From Leptoclinus maculatus (Eukaryota > Chordata > Actinopteri > Perciformes > Stichaeidae): a DNA stretch of 64,000 nt. The notes beneath the pieces are model-generated. The model had not been told where the DNA came from and searched no databases. It saw nothing but the letters and a program-made list of their open reading frames with translations. The stretch lies in assembly GCA_032191485.1 (NCBI GenBank), contig JAVDOI010000127.1, forward strand, positions 173,938-237,937. Direction: 5' to 3'. A program made the position numbers and the translations under genes. Shown in pieces: positions 36,831 to 52,622 of this stretch (position 1 is its first letter; every line of letters begins with the position of its first letter).

Positions 36831-37394
36831 ACAAGGGAAATGTCCTGTTTTTAGTATTTCTTTTATCTAATAAAACCAGAAATAACTATTAATATTAATA
36901 TTTATTCAGAGAAAATAAATCTATTAATGTTTACTGTCGCACTATTTACTGGTGAATGTTTTGTTTCCTAAATTATATTTCATATAATGCTCTTTTGTAG
37001 GTGTTACCTTAATATGTTTTATTATTATTTCTAACTCACTGAGAAACAATAATAATAAATTAAATGTATTATTTAAATAAATAATAATAATACATTTATT
37101 ATTCAAATAATACAAATAATAAATAATAATACATCTAAATAATACATGTATTTATTTAAATATATTTAAATTAAATGATAAATTATATGATTATTTCTCA
37201 ATCATTAAACATATTCCTTTAGAAATAGAATAAATTAAAAATAAATAGAAAACGCACATACCTTTTATTAAAACCTATTGTTACAGACTGGCTTTCATGT
37301 GATATCCTCTTTTTACTGCTTTTATTTTATTATTGTTGTTATTATTTAATTTAATTTATTATTTTTATTTCTTACGACTATAACACCGTTACAC

Positions 37395-37426
<32 letters not shown>

Positions 37427-39196
37427 GTTTGGTTAAATATTGACATTATTGTTTATTTAGTTCATTTTAATATTATTCTATTTCTTGTATATATTGTGCA
37501 TTTTTGTATTTAATATTTGACTCTGTTATTGTTATTTCTTTACCTGTCTCTATAAATGCTGCTGTAGCTAAAACATGTCCCTTTGCAGGATTAATAAAGT
37601 AACTTTCTATCTTTCTCATCGTATTGATTGGTTTTATTTCTTTATGGATATAAATACAGTTTCTATTATTCTAGTTATTATGAACTAGCAGCATCACGAG
37701 CTGTGAACGTGACTGAATGACTATAAAGAGAATAATCTCTTCTTTAAACTCTTAATGTTCTTAATCTTCAGACATTAAAGGGTCAACACGCAGCTTCATC
37801 TCCGTGTTCATGTGCAGGAGAGAAGTTTATGAGATATAAGAGATTATAGAGCAACAAACAATAGAGCGCTAATAAAACACAGCAGCTCTGTGACCTTTCA
37901 CCTCCAGTTTAATAATAATAAATAATAAAGACGGAGGAACGCTGACAGTAAAGATTAATAATAGAAAACATTAACTAGATATCACGTGAAGCTGATTACT
38001 CACATTAAAACTAATATTTTTGTGTTACAGGTTTTATGAAATGTTATGTTTAAATATGCAAATGAGGCATTATCTTATCAAATTTGTACTAATTTTCACA
38101 CATTTCCAGTACATAAATGTAAACATTGGATAAAAGCAGGTTCATCATTATTGTTTCATTTATTGAGTCAAAGGAGGGATTCTGTTCATGTAAATACTAT
38201 GAATACATCCATCTTCTCCATGTTTGTATTAATAAATGTATAAATGAGTCTGTGAGTGACGTGTGAACAAACCTCTGTGTGAACCTTCAGAACATAGAGA
38301 GGAATGAACGTGTAACGTTTGGTGTATGTAAGAGCTGCTGAAGAGGAGATTTATGGATCAGAGTCTGAGAACAAACTCATTTAGAGAAAACGTCCTTTAA
38401 AGAGACGTTTAGTTACATTACTGACATTTAGAGACTCTACAGGTGAAGAGGGTCAACACATGAACTCAGAGATATCACCATGAAGCTTCACCACTTCATC
38501 ACTCACTTTAAGAGGAGGATTATTGTGTTACACGTTTACTGACATGTTGGGTTTAAATATGCAAATGAGGCATTATGTAATGGTGACTTTACATTTTGGA
38601 ATTTAGGAGAAATCTACAGACGTAAACAAACAAAATAATAAATAAATGTTTTATTTCCTCGAGTGTGAAAGTTTACTGCTCCACTGTTACCATAGAAACC
38701 GTCCACGGACACAGAAAGTCTCTTCATCTGATGAAGACAATTACATAAAGGAAGAGACATAAACATCGTTAACAAAGTTCTCCGTCAGAAACATAAAGAC
38801 GTCTCTGAAATCTGAACGATGACGAAACCTATTTATTGGTTTTGATTCTCATCATTTCGTCCCTAAAATTGTCGTTTAATTATGTTTTTTTCTATCAGAA
38901 GGTGTTTCTAATATTTTGTCCACCATTTAAATAAATATAGTGAAAACAGTGAAAGTCAATAAAGAAACACCAAACCTTTCATCCTTCAGAGAATATGAAT
39001 AATTATAGAATATGAATCATTATAGAATATGAATAATTGTAGAATATGAATAATTATAGAATATGAATAATTATAGAATATGAATAATTATAGAATGTTT
39101 GAATATTAACATCTGATCAGTTTCACACTTGTTGTGTTTACATGTAAAGTCTTATTTCTACATAACTTATAGTTAAACATTATGGTATAAATAAAC

Positions 39197-39241
<45 letters not shown>

Positions 39242-39990
39242 ATATATATATATAACTTTTTATTTTGTTTTGTTTTTAATAAAGAATCATCTCAAGGTTT
39301 CTGTAAAAGAAGAGGATCCATCAGACTGATCCGGATCAGACTGAGTGATGAAGACCACCATGATCCGGGCTCTTTGGGGGGGGGGGGGGGTCTTTAATCT
39401 GAGCCAATCAGGAGCAGAGTGACAGCGATGGTGCTATGGTTCGTGCTGCCTTCATTGGCTGTCGGAAATATAAGAACTATATTCTGTTTATTTATTTGTT
39501 GCTTTGTCTGTCAGAGCAGTTTGTGAACTGTTTGAAGAGTGCTTTATAAATAAAGTTATTGTTATTATAATCATTATTATTAACAACAATAATATATGAA
39601 TACATATATATTACACCTCCTCATAAACATTTAACTTCATCAACACGTTTCTGTTCCTCAGATGTTATTACTCTTCTTACTGGATATGAATTATTTGATG
39701 TTTCTGCTTGATTCATGTTGATTCTTTTATTTAGATTTTACGTTATTTAATTGAATATATGACTTTGTATTTGAGGTGAGATTCTTCCAGATCTTGAGGT
39801 TAATCTTTTTGTATGTTAGTAACTAATCAAACGTTATCGCATAAACACGATGTAATCAGACTACAACGTGGAGACACAAGACATTTTCCAAACGTAAAAC
39901 TAGGAGTGTTGAATTTCCGAGCAGCACCTGAAGGCAGCACAGTTCCCAAGGAGAACCCCGCAAAGGAACGAGGTCGTTAACCGGGATCCT
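36831..39990. other. Intergenic, repeats only
   Basis: AT-rich. Contains (TTG)n at 37396-37425, family B repeats at 38030-38095 and 38545-38680, a 17-bp array (AGAATATGAATAATTAT, 38993-39100), (AT)n at 39201-39236 and a G12 run at 39377-39390. No exon recognised. Confidence 0.6.
38545..38680. repeat. Dispersed repeat family B, further copy
   Basis: Same start and inner motifs as 10735-10860 (GGTTTAAATATGCAAATGAG, AGGAGAAATCTACAGACGTA). Confidence 0.75.
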
Positions 39991-42098
39991 CCGGTAATAA
40001 CACAGAAAACACTCAGACCTGCACGAGAGTAACCGGAGGACCATCCATCACGGTCCGGTCTGTGGGGGGTCAGATCCCGGTCTGAGGATCATCATCAGGT
40101 CTCTAGAATAAAGAGGAGCGGTGAGGACCTGGATCCGGATCCACCGAGAGATCCTCCTCTCTGACGGGCGGATGGAGGGCGAAGCGTCCTGAAAGTGACT
40201 CTGAGTGAGTAGCAGAATGACACGCATGATATTTAGATTATTATAATAATTAAAAAAGACACAGAGAGCGATGTACCTGCTTCATGGAGACAGTTCTCTG
40301 CTTTACGAGGCACCTGAAGCAGCCGCGGTTTAAAAGCATCTCTCTTTATGTGAGCGCGTGGAGCAGAAGCTGCAGATATTAAGGTTTTTATCTGATTGGA
40401 GGCTCTTTATGATTTATTATTGGTTTTAATCTGTTTAAGGACAAACATGCTCATCACACTGTAAAGTGAACATGAAGAAATGTCTTAAAATCTGATTAAT
40501 AATCCAATAAAACCTCAGACATGTTGAGATATATTGGTCATAAGATCATATATATATGTATATATATGTCTATGTATGTATATATGGGCATTGCCTCTTT
40601 TATGGAGCTTGCTTTAGATATTTTGAACCTTCAGTCTCAACGTTTAACGGACAATAAAGTGGAAATCTGATTATTTACAGTTTCATATCTGCTGAGGAAG
40701 ACCATGTGATTGAAAGCTCCAGAACAGCTACTCAATGGATTGATTCAGCCAGTCTCACATTTACATGTGAAATGAAATGAAACACGTTCACTAAAGTAAC
40801 AATATTTGTTATTTTAGTTATAACTAAATAACAGTTTTGTTATTTTTAGTAAAAATGACATAAATGATTATTAAATTGTCCAAATGAATGAAATCTCTTC
40901 TGGTGGACGTCAGACTAAATGTGTCGTTTGTTTTCTGACTCCTCACTAAATAACTTTAACGTCTTTACCTGAATCTACGCTGCCAGGTGGAGCTCTGTCT
41001 CTGCAGACACCTTTAGGACAAACACAAGCGTTCCCTGAATGTGTCTCTATGTTTCAGTAAATGAAGTAGTGGATCCTCTGGAGTCTCTGGAGTCTCTGGA
41101 GTCTCCCAGAGTCCTTTAATGCAACATGTCTTGGGGTTGACTGGTTGTGCAGCAGGCAGGTGCATCCAGAACTGTGACTGGAAATGCCTCCGGGGCTGAT
41201 GGGAGTTCTTGCTGGCTGACTTCCAGTCTGCAAATCAGATAATGTTAATGAATCTACGGTAAAAACAGCGAGTTATCGCAGGAGCAGCAGCTTCTTTGTT
41301 TTCCAGGAAAACGGTGAAACGTCATGAATAGTTGATGGAAACAGACCTGGAGTGTTTAGAGGGTCACGTGACTGAAAACCTTCTGGAGTGATGCTCTCAC
41401 AGAGAAACGTGATGTTTCATCAAGAAGAATCTCATGATCATATTATTTATTATCTGTTTTCACACCAAGGCCTCTTCTCTTGTCTCTGCTATTTGAAATC
41501 AGCTGGAATGTGATGCGTTCATGGACAAACGATTTCATGGTTATTTTCAGGGCTATGTGTGACATCACCATGACACTCCCCCAGTTCATTAACCTACATT
41601 AAGACTCTTTATGCTAACAAGTTATTTTAAAATGTTATGTTTAAATATGCAAATGAGGCATTATCTTAACACATTATGTCAACAGGTCCTTTTCTGCACG
41701 TCTTTATTCATAGACTTGAAACTAGAGATTGAGACCATGAACTCATGTTTACAATGTTTACTGAGGTAATAAATCAAGAGAGAAGTAGAGTCATTTTCTC
41801 ATAGACTTCTATAGAACCAGAGGAGTCGCCCCCTGGTGGACACTAGAGAGAATGCAGCTTTAAGACATGAAGCTTTGACTTAAAGAACCGGAGGTTTGTC
41901 TCCTGGTCTCAACATCTCTTAGGAATGTGATGTTGTGTTTGGACTCATTACATGATTTTAGAAATGCAGATTTTTTAAAAACTTTTAAACCTTTAACTGA
42001 ACGAGACGGACGGACGATGTTGTAGAATCTGATCTCAACAGGGACTCAATCAGCGAGGTGATGTGATGAAAAGGTCAAACTACAGCTTCCCGCTAGCT

Positions 42099-42100
<2 letters not shown>
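39990..42100. other. Intergenic, weak exon-like block near 40.1 kb
   Basis: A GC-richer block at 40040-40210 ends CTCTGA|GTGAGTAGC and could be a 5'UTR exon on the plus strand, but nothing supports coding. The rest is unremarkable apart from a family B fragment (41630-41668) and a partial family A copy (41707-41905). Confidence 0.25.
41707..41905 (+). repeat. Dispersed repeat family A, copy 4 (truncated)
   Basis: Starts at GACTTGAAACTAGAGATTGA and ends at AACCGGAGGTTTGTCTCCTG; lacks the left half. Confidence 0.85.

Positions 42101-42101
<1 letters not shown>

Positions 42102-42180
<79 letters not shown>
42102..42180. repeat. (AC)n microsatellite
   Basis: About 39 uninterrupted AC units. Confidence 0.95.
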
Positions 42181-42183
<3 letters not shown>

Positions 42184-43109
42184 CTACTGTAAACAGGAGT
42201 CAATAACACTAGATGTAATGAGTCGGGTCGATGCTGCTGGTTTCTCTCTGATGCTAACGAGAACATGTGACGGACATCTTAATGTACTGGTGTTGCTTCG
42301 GAGCTTAATTACGTTCCATCAACGTATTGGCTGAGATCAGGTGGTTCTCGTGTTGACTTCCTGTTACGTCCTGTGGTCGTTCAGGTTATGAGCTGTTTAT
42401 GAGTCCGGTGTAAACTTCAACATGATGATTTATTAAAATGCTTGTCGTGTTGATATTAATAATCTAATCAGGGCTCTCTTCTTCTTGATCTGTCTTTAGT
42501 TGATTAGTCGTGTTTTTATTCTTTTCATCACGCTGAACACATCTCTGGTAAACACAATATTCATAGAGGAGGTTCTGTGTTATTCTTTGTTTAGAACTTT
42601 TACACTTCTGTTGATTAAATCAATTAGTCGACTCCATCTGTGGAGGAAGACTGTGACATGCAGCTGAAAACTCTGAAAAGCTAATAAGTAGACCTTGAGT
42701 TCTGTGTCAGACTGGTGACCTCCTGATCTTCCTCATGATAAGACGGTGGACTGAAGATGATGAGTGGACCGTATACCTCCTACAGAACAACCAGTCACAG
42801 ACGTTTGTAGTGACTCCAGTCCTCTTGAGGGTTCAAACCTCGTCCTGCTTTAATCAGGTTTTACCTCAGACTTCTCAAGCTGCAGCTTTTTGTTCACGTG
42901 CAGGAAGATGATTTTCAGAATAGAGTGTAGAAGAAGAATGTAGCGCCGCCTCCATTCAAGGCCACAGATTAAACTGAGACATGTGGAAAAGACGTCTGGT
43001 GTTCAGGCTGTTGATAGCTGCTCATTGGAGGTTCATAGGAATTCAGGTGAAGATGATGATGATGATGAGGGGGATGATGATGATGATGATGATGATGGGA
43101 GTGCGTTTC

Positions 43110-43535
43110 AGTCATAGACTGAATATAAGAAGAGGACGTTTTGAAGCCTTAAGTTTGGCTTTTTGGCCGTCGCCATCTTGTTTTTTGCAACCAGTGAACA
43201 GGAAGTGACCATATCTGGACTGAGGAGGAGTGACGTAGAGACGCCGTGTACGTCTCTGGTAGAGACCTGTCAATCACTGTGTAGCCCCGCCCCTAAAGCA
43301 TCCCCTGCTTTATGGTCTGTTTGACTCTAAATGGACCATAATGTACTAAATGAACATCATGCTGTATTGAAGAAGACTTGAAACTAGAGATTGAGACCAT
43401 AAACTCATGTTTACAATGTTTACTGAGGTAATAAATCAAGAGAGAAGTAGAGTCATTTTCTCATAGACTTCTATAGAACCAGAGGAGTCGCCCCCTGGTG
43501 GACACTAGAGAGAATGCAGCTTTAACACATGAAGC
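43110..43535 (+). repeat. Dispersed repeat family A, copy 5
   Basis: Near full-length copy including GTCGCCATCTTG and GAAGTGACCATATCTGGACT. A (GAT)n tract lies just upstream (43051-43096). Confidence 0.85.
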
Positions 43536-43639
43536 AACGACTTCACTCTTCTGGTTCAAAGCAGCGAATCAGCATCCGACCTCTCACATTGAACCCTCTT
43601 TGTCCTCTGCTCTGTGTGAGTGCCCCGCCCCCCCTTTTT

Positions 43640-43835
43640 TACAAACAAACCATCAACAAAGAGCATTGTGGGTAGATGACGGCCCCTATCCCAATTATGG
43701 ACAACCTCTAATTACCAGCAGAGTAATTAAGAGTCAGGCAGCTGTGGAAGCGATAAACTGCGTCGTTGTTAAAAAGCGCTGCAGCTGCTGGAGGTGACAC
43801 TATTAATTATGGGCTGCATGAAGACATTCACACTC
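43640..43835. other. Complex, non-repetitive block; candidate conserved non-coding element
   Basis: Contrasts with its neighbours in being complex and carrying several TAATTA-type homeodomain core motifs (CTCTAATTACCAGCAG, AGAGTAATTAAGAGTC, CTATTAATTATGGGCTG). Similar complex blocks lie at 44340-44540, 46340-46690, 49545-49830 and 60210-60495. Only comparison with other fish could show conservation. Confidence 0.3.
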
Positions 43836-45608
43836 AGACTGGGAGAGATCTCCTCCCAGTCTGGATCAAACACAGCTTCCTGTTGTGTCTCTACTGGAGT
43901 GAAGAAGACGAGAGCAGGAAGGTCACTTCTAAAATGCTAATAAGAGCGCTGAGCATCATGCTGTCAGTGAGGCAGGTAAACAGTGAACAACTGTCTCAGA
44001 CTTTATATCACGTTCACCTGATATTATATCAGCATTATATGTATTCATGTAATAATTATATTTATGTTAAACCAGTGGTCTAACGAGCTGAAACTGATCC
44101 GTGTTGCTGGACCTTTGTATGAAAACATGAAAACTGAGGAGTAACCTTTGGTTCGATATCATATAACTATACGTTGATTTCACATGTTCCTTTTCTAAGG
44201 AAACACAATAGAACGAATCAAAGACTAGAGTCGATAAACGTCTTAGAACGTAGACGAGAGGCTATAAAGCTGCTCGTTGTTTTCTGTTCAGTTTGTCACT
44301 AAGTTGTCTAACAGCCAACACGTCTAACGTGTTTCAGTCATCTGTGATGTCTGTGTGAAAGCTTCTCTAATGGCCTTCATCCCATCATTTTATTATCTGC
44401 TCAGCCTGAATAATCCCTTCAGGTTTATAGCATTAGCACACAGTAATACAAACCCTGCAGCTGTGGCTCGTAATCAGTACGTGGTGTTAAATAAAGAGCC
44501 GTGTTTAAAGTTCAGTCTCTTATACAGCAGGTTGGAACATTTCAGAAAATGTCTCCACGTTGACCTGATGTGTGTTTAGCGCTCGCTGCATCACCTGGTC
44601 ACCTTTGTGATGCGTTCAGGGGCCGTCAGACAAAAGACTGTGGAGTTTCCTCAGCAGCACGGCGGTTAGAGCTCCATCCGTCTCCAGCTGACAGGACTCC
44701 AGCTGTGCTCTCCGTCCACATCGACCCCGTTTCCTCTTCCTCACTAACAACCTTCCTCTTCGGCCTCTGATGAAGCTGTCCGTCCAGACCTTCATCCATC
44801 TCTTCTGTTCATCGCCTCTGTTCTTCTTTCCCCCACTGAAGATTGAATAAAAGGAGATAGAGAGAGATTAAGTGACTCCCTGTTAAAATGTGCAGAGAGA
44901 CGAAGGCGTCTCCACTTTGATTGGACGTTACAACAAACATGGTGGAAGGTGTCATCGTAGAAATGACTTCTCACTATGGTTCATAGGATAATACCAAAGA
45001 TCTTCATCAACTGGGAGAGATTCTACTCTACGGTTTATTCAATATGTTTTACCATCGTAAAAAATTAATAAATGACGGAGCTGGGGGGGGGGGGGGGGGT
45101 TATTATTCCGAGACATTAAAGTGTTAAATTTACGAGAACAAAACCCTCAAATGTTCTCTGAGATAATAAAGTCAAACATTTATGTGTATAAATCTCTGAT
45201 GTTCTCTGAGATTATGAACTCACAAATTTATGACCAAAACAATGTTGTCGAGGAATCACTTCACCAGCGGTTTAGTTTTTTATCTTTATCTCGTTTTCTT
45301 TATTACCACAGCTTCACCTTTTCATCCAGAGACACACCGAGGTCTCCTCTAATGGTCTTTCCCATGAGCCGTTAGTCAAAGAGCAGCGGCCTTGTCGGCT
45401 TCCTGCTCTTTCTTTGGCCGTCGCTGCATAATGTTTCACATGGACCTCCCGCTCACGCAGAGTGATTGTCTCCTTTAAGTCATTGAGATTCAAAAAGCCT
45501 TAATATAATATTAATATATAAATATTCTGCTTGATAAAACCTCTCAAGCAGCCTCCTGTATTCATGTGTAAATGCTGACGTGTCTGAAGCTTCCTGCTGA
45601 AGATTGAA
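43836..45608. other. Intergenic, no gene seen
   Basis: Includes a G15 run at 45085-45099. No exon recognised. Confidence 0.4.
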
Positions 45609-45649
45609 TTGATGGCTGATCTTTATGGGCGTCATCCCTTTATTTCTGG

Positions 45650-46170
45650 CTGTCGCCATCTTGGTTTTTGGCCGTCGCCATCTTGGTTTTTGGTCGTCGC
45701 CATCTTGGTTTTTGGCCGTCGTCATCTTGGTTTTTGGCCGTCGCCATCTTGGTTTTTGGTCGTCGCCATCTTGGTTTTTGGTCGTCGCCATCTTGGTTTC
45801 ATCTTGGTTTTTGGCCGTCGCCATCTTGGTTTTTGGCCGTCGCCATCTTGGTTTTTGGCCGTCGCCATCTTGGTTTTTGGCCGTCGTCATCTTGGTTTTT
45901 GGCCGTCGTCATCTTGGTTTTTGGCCGTCGCCATCTTGGTTTTTGGTCGTCGCCATCTTGGTTTTTGGTCGTCGCCATCTTGGTTTCATCTTGGTTTTTG
46001 GCCGTCGCCATCTTGGTTTTTGGCCGTCGCCATCTTGGTTTTTGGCCGTCGCCATCTTGGTTTTTGGCCGTCGTCATCTTGGTTTTTGGCCATTGCCATC
46101 TTCGTATTTGGCAGTTGCGATCTTGGTTTTTGGCCGTCCCATCTTGGTGTTTGATCGCCATCTTGGTTCA
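45650..46170. repeat. 23-bp minisatellite (GGCCGTCGCCATCTTGGTTTTTG)
   Basis: About 22 copies, two of them shortened at GTTTCATCTTGG, decaying at the right edge. The unit closely matches the GGCCGTCGCCATCTTGTTTT part of dispersed family A (43164-43185). Open frames through it are artefacts. Degenerate units recur at 49265-49445. Confidence 0.95.
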
Positions 46171-46179
46171 ACAAGATGT

Positions 46180-48400
46180 CAGTTACATCGATCTCTCTCG
46201 GAGGCTAATCTTGCCCTGACTGAATGTGATCCAGCCAGTGTTCCCAGTACGTCCAGTCCATCTGCAGATATGAGGCACCGATGTGTCAACAGTGTTTTTT
46301 GTATCTACTGAGAGGATTCATCTCGGCTGAATAATAAGAGAGGCGTCCGTTTTGCAGATGAATAAAGCCAAGTGGTGTTTCTGCAGAGAGAGCAGCAGAC
46401 TTCCCGTTTGACTCATTTTTATTCAGATTCATTGTATTTTTTCTCTGCGGTGATATTTCATCTGGAGGAGAGCAGCCTGATGATCAGAGACATGTAGATA
46501 GGTGGACCAGCGATGCAGCTGTGAGAGGGACTGTGTGCTAAACTGTGCAGCAGGAAGTAAAATTGGATTTTAAAGCTTCCCATTAGGAGCGCTGGGTTCA
46601 TTCAGTGTGCTGTGCAGCTGCTGGTGGACTGATTGTAGAGCTTAAAACCAGCCAATAAGGAGCTCAGGAGGGAGCATGTGCACAGACACACACATCGTGT
46701 ACACTCACTCATTCACAAACACTTCAGAGGAAAGAAGAGTTTCCTTTAATATCAGACCTGTAGAGAAACAATGAGTGAGGTTAATGGATGACGTGTTGCC
46801 CTGTTTCACATTTATTTCCTTTTTTCCTTCCTGGTCCAATGAACAACAACACATACAGCACAATATGGAGTCATAGGACTGACATTTAAAACATTATTTA
46901 AATGTAATATACATATAAATAAATACGTTTGAAAATATAAAGACAAACTCATTTTTTGAAGCATGTTCATTTATTTTCACATTTATTTCTCTGTAAATTT
47001 ATGTTTCTATTTTTTTCATATCAATTAATTCTGCATATTTAAAATAAATATATTTCATTTTGTAGAATGTAATTCATTTATTTGTATCCCTGTATTTTAG
47101 AATAAGTAAAAATGAATTATATGAATAAATGAATGAATACATACAGAAACAAATGAACAAATGAATGCAAAAGCTTCTAATTATTAATTTATATTTGGTT
47201 ATTTTTCTTTATATTTCCACATTGATTGTCTTTTTCTTTTACAGATTTATTATTTTTAATGGCGCTCCGATGACTCCATGTTTCAGGAGAGAAGACATGG
47301 CCTTAAAGGAGGCTCTGGCTCTGGTGCCGTTAGTCTGTGAATTGATTCGTTGATCAGTCGTGATGATCGATTACATGTTCGCGTCGTGTGCTTCCAGCTT
47401 TCTCCTTTTCAAATCACTGTGAAGTGAATATCTTTGGGTTTCAACTGTTGATCCCGTGGTATCTGGGGAATGTAAAAGGAAATGACATTTTACTACATCT
47501 GATATTTTATGAATGAAACCGTAGTTGAATATTATTGAAAATAGCCAACAGATGAATTGATGGCACAGATAAGATGTTGAATCCTGCTGACGGTCTGTGA
47601 ACTCACGCTCAGTCACGTCATCAGTGGATGAAGCAGCAGTTATGTTACTGAGGAATGTGGGTCACTTCACCGCCTCCCGTCTCTTCAGCCCGCTGGGTCA
47701 AAGTATGTCACGATGCTTTTTCATATGCATGATGCGACTCGACTCGACTTCTACAGGAAGAACAGAGTAGAAGAGCAGAAAGAAGAGCAGACAGAGCTCT
47801 CCGTTAGCATTTAGCTTTGAGCTAAAAACACAATGTTCTGTGTGATCGTACATCAAAGGATTACAAACATTATGAACGTGGTTGGATGAACAATAAAATG
47901 AGATTTCTTCAATCACCCGACAAACAAGAGACAACAGACTTTGCAGCTACTCTTTTTTAGAAATGTTAAATTCTATAATTTCCACCCTTTCACATCTTTG
48001 TCCCACCTTTCAATCATTTACATCCCTTTAAAATTCAAAATTCTGTCTTTCTAAAGCTGCTTTCGATGCTTTTTGGTTGTAATTGATTTGTTGTTTTTTA
48101 ATATTACTTTGTCAAAGTTCTCATCAAGACGCTCACCACATTTTAACGCCTGTGATTTAATCAACAAGCATTTGCAGGTTTTTGTTGTGTGGCTCGACAA
48201 ATGCACGTTTACACCACAGACATAAGAATAGTACAGAACACACGAGTTGTTCTGGTTAACCTTTGTTCCAGCGGACAAAGACCCGGTTAATGGTTCTAAA
48301 TATAGTGTCTGCTCTACTGAATGTGTGTCACTGTGTTCCTCTGTGCATCCTGACCTCAGCCTCCATCCACTCACCCACCTCTCTATCCACTGTGGGGATC
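46180..48400. other. Intergenic, no gene seen
   Basis: AT-rich and mixed sequence. A possible acceptor CCATGTTTCAG|GAGAGAAG at 47279 opens a short frame, but no partner donor or family match is visible. Confidence 0.4.
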
Positions 48401-48411
48401 ACAGGACCGCG

Positions 48412-48882
48412 CTGTGCCCCACGATGCCCCACAACTTCCCACGATGCCCCACGATGCCCCACGATGCCCCACAATGCCCCACGATGCCCCACAACTTCCC
48501 ACAATGCCCCACAATGCCCCACAACTTCCCACGATGCCCCACGATGCCCCACAATGCCCCACGATGCCCCACAACTTCCCACAATGCCCCACAATGCCCC
48601 ACAATGCCCCACAATGCCCCACGATGCCCCACAACTTCCCACGATGCCCCACAACTTCCCACAATGCCCCACAATGCCCCACAATGCCCCACAACTTCCC
48701 ACGATGCCCCACAACTTCCCACAATGCCCCACAATGCCCCACAACTTCCCACAATGCCCCACAACTTCCCACAATGCCCCACAATGCCCCACAACTTCCC
48801 ACAATGTCCCACAATGCCCCACAACTTCCCACAATGTCCCACAATGCCCCACAACTTCCCACAATGTCCCACAATGCCCCTG
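48412..48882. repeat. 10-bp two-word minisatellite
   Basis: About 47 units of exactly 10 bp, of two classes: ACAATGCCCC (or ACGATGCCCC, ACAATGTCCC) and ACAACTTCCC. The second class is interspersed every 2-7 units at the left and becomes nearly regular at the right. All frames are open because stop codons cannot form. Confidence 0.95.
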
Positions 48883-49264
48883 TGGTTGCCAAGCAGTCAA
48901 GCGTCAGACAGACACACTGTTTAAGGACATTTCTATGAGGCTTCCTCCAAATGGACCAACGTCATTACTCCTGCTGTGTTTGTTCGCTCGGGAGAATCCG
49001 ATAGAGCTCAAACACTCATATTCATATGAGTGGATTCTGATTATCAGCTCTAATGTCGGAACAATCCGAGTCATGAGACTGTGAACCGACGGAGTCTGCT
49101 CACGTAGACGTCTGTAAGATATCAACCTTTGTTTTCGCGATGTCACGGGGAAGAACTACACTACCCACAATCCTAATCTGTAACAGCCACAGACAGTTTA
49201 TGAGAAGTGAACGTAGTCATGGTGATGTCACACAGTTCGTTTGTGAACTGATGTTTTCGGGATT

Positions 49265-49445
49265 TTGTTTGTCGCCATCTTGGTTTTTGGTCGTTACCGT
49301 CTTGTTTTTGGCCTTCACCGTCTCGGTTTTAGTCTGTCTCCATATTGGTTTTCTTGGGTTTTGGTTGTCAACGTCTTTGTCTATAGCAGTCGCCATCTTG
49401 TTTTTTTGTCCCTGTCATCTTGGTTTTTTACCATCCCACCATTGT
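49265..49445. repeat. Degenerate 20-23-bp array related to 45650-46170
   Basis: Diverged units such as GTCGCCATCTTGGTTTTTGG, ACCGTCTTGTTTTTGGC and GTCGCCATCTTGTTTTTTTG. Confidence 0.75.
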
Positions 49446-50017
49446 TAAGCTTTTAAACAGTTTTTAAGTAAAACACAACGAGGAAGCACCAGAGTTCAAA
49501 GAATCTGGTGAATTCCTGAGACGTGAATGAATGAATGAAGAGCGTCCGGTCAGTTAAACTGCAGAAGGAAGCTTGGGGCCTTCGGGCTCCCAGAGTTTCT
49601 TACTCGACACTAAAAGCTGCCTCTGTTCCTCCCCTGAGTCATGGAAGCAGAGCTAAATATAGCACATCTCAAAGGGTAATGCTGAGGCAAGTTGCACCCC
49701 TCAAATGTCTCCCTCTCTCCCTCGTTGTGTCTTCTGGTCTCAGTAAAAGGGTTGTCCGTGACTCACCAGCAGAGCGAGTGGCCTGTGAATTATTAAACCG
49801 ACCATGGAGTCCTCATGAATTATAGAAGCTGGTGTCGCCCGGAGCAGCAACGCAGCTCAGTGGACCCGTCTCATCGTAGCCTCGGTGTCAGAACCACCTG
49901 GACCTCAGTGTGGGTCGGACACCAGGAGAACACCTGAACTCTAAAACACACCACCGACTCTGGAGTAAAGGCTTCTACCGACACAATGACAAAGGCACTT
50001 AAATATAGGCTGCATAT

Positions 50018-52437
<2,420 letters not shown>

Positions 52438-52622
52438 CATTACATTACAGTCATTTAGACGATTTTATCCAAAGTGACTTACAATTTAGATTCTATCACA
52501 TTCGTGCACCGTAGGCTCAGCTACGGGAGCACATCGACATGCGACTAGCAGAGCCGGAGATCGAACCGCCGATCCTCTGATTGAAGGACGGCCCTGCTCT
52601 CCACTTAGACACAGTCGCCCTG
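52438..52622 (-). mobile_element. tRNA-derived SINE, minus orientation
   Basis: On the minus strand the head AGGGCGACTGTGTCTAAGTG and the B-box-like GGTTCGATCTCC resemble a tRNA-derived polymerase III promoter. The 3' part TTTGGATAAAATCGTCTAAA and tail TGACTGTAATGTAATG are typical of a widespread fish SINE. About 185 bp, shorter than I would expect, so probably internally deleted. It abuts the CA/CCGAC satellite. Confidence 0.65.

Noticed and set aside
36831..38000. Divergent iqcb1 upstream of eaf2
   Set aside because: Expected from human gene order, but I see no coding exon on the plus strand here.
45480..46311. Overlapping frames through the 23-bp array
   Set aside because: Open in several frames on both strands, as expected for a homogenised repeat.
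47265..47353. Exon after CCATGTTTCAG
   Set aside because: Acceptor-like sequence only; short frame with a stop, no donor, no family match.
48247..49084. 225-273-codon Pro/His/Cys frames
   Set aside because: 10-bp array without possible stop codons in any frame.
52540..52620. tRNA gene
   Set aside because: B-box-like GGTTCGATC is present, but the segment does not fold into an intact tRNA and continues into a SINE tail.
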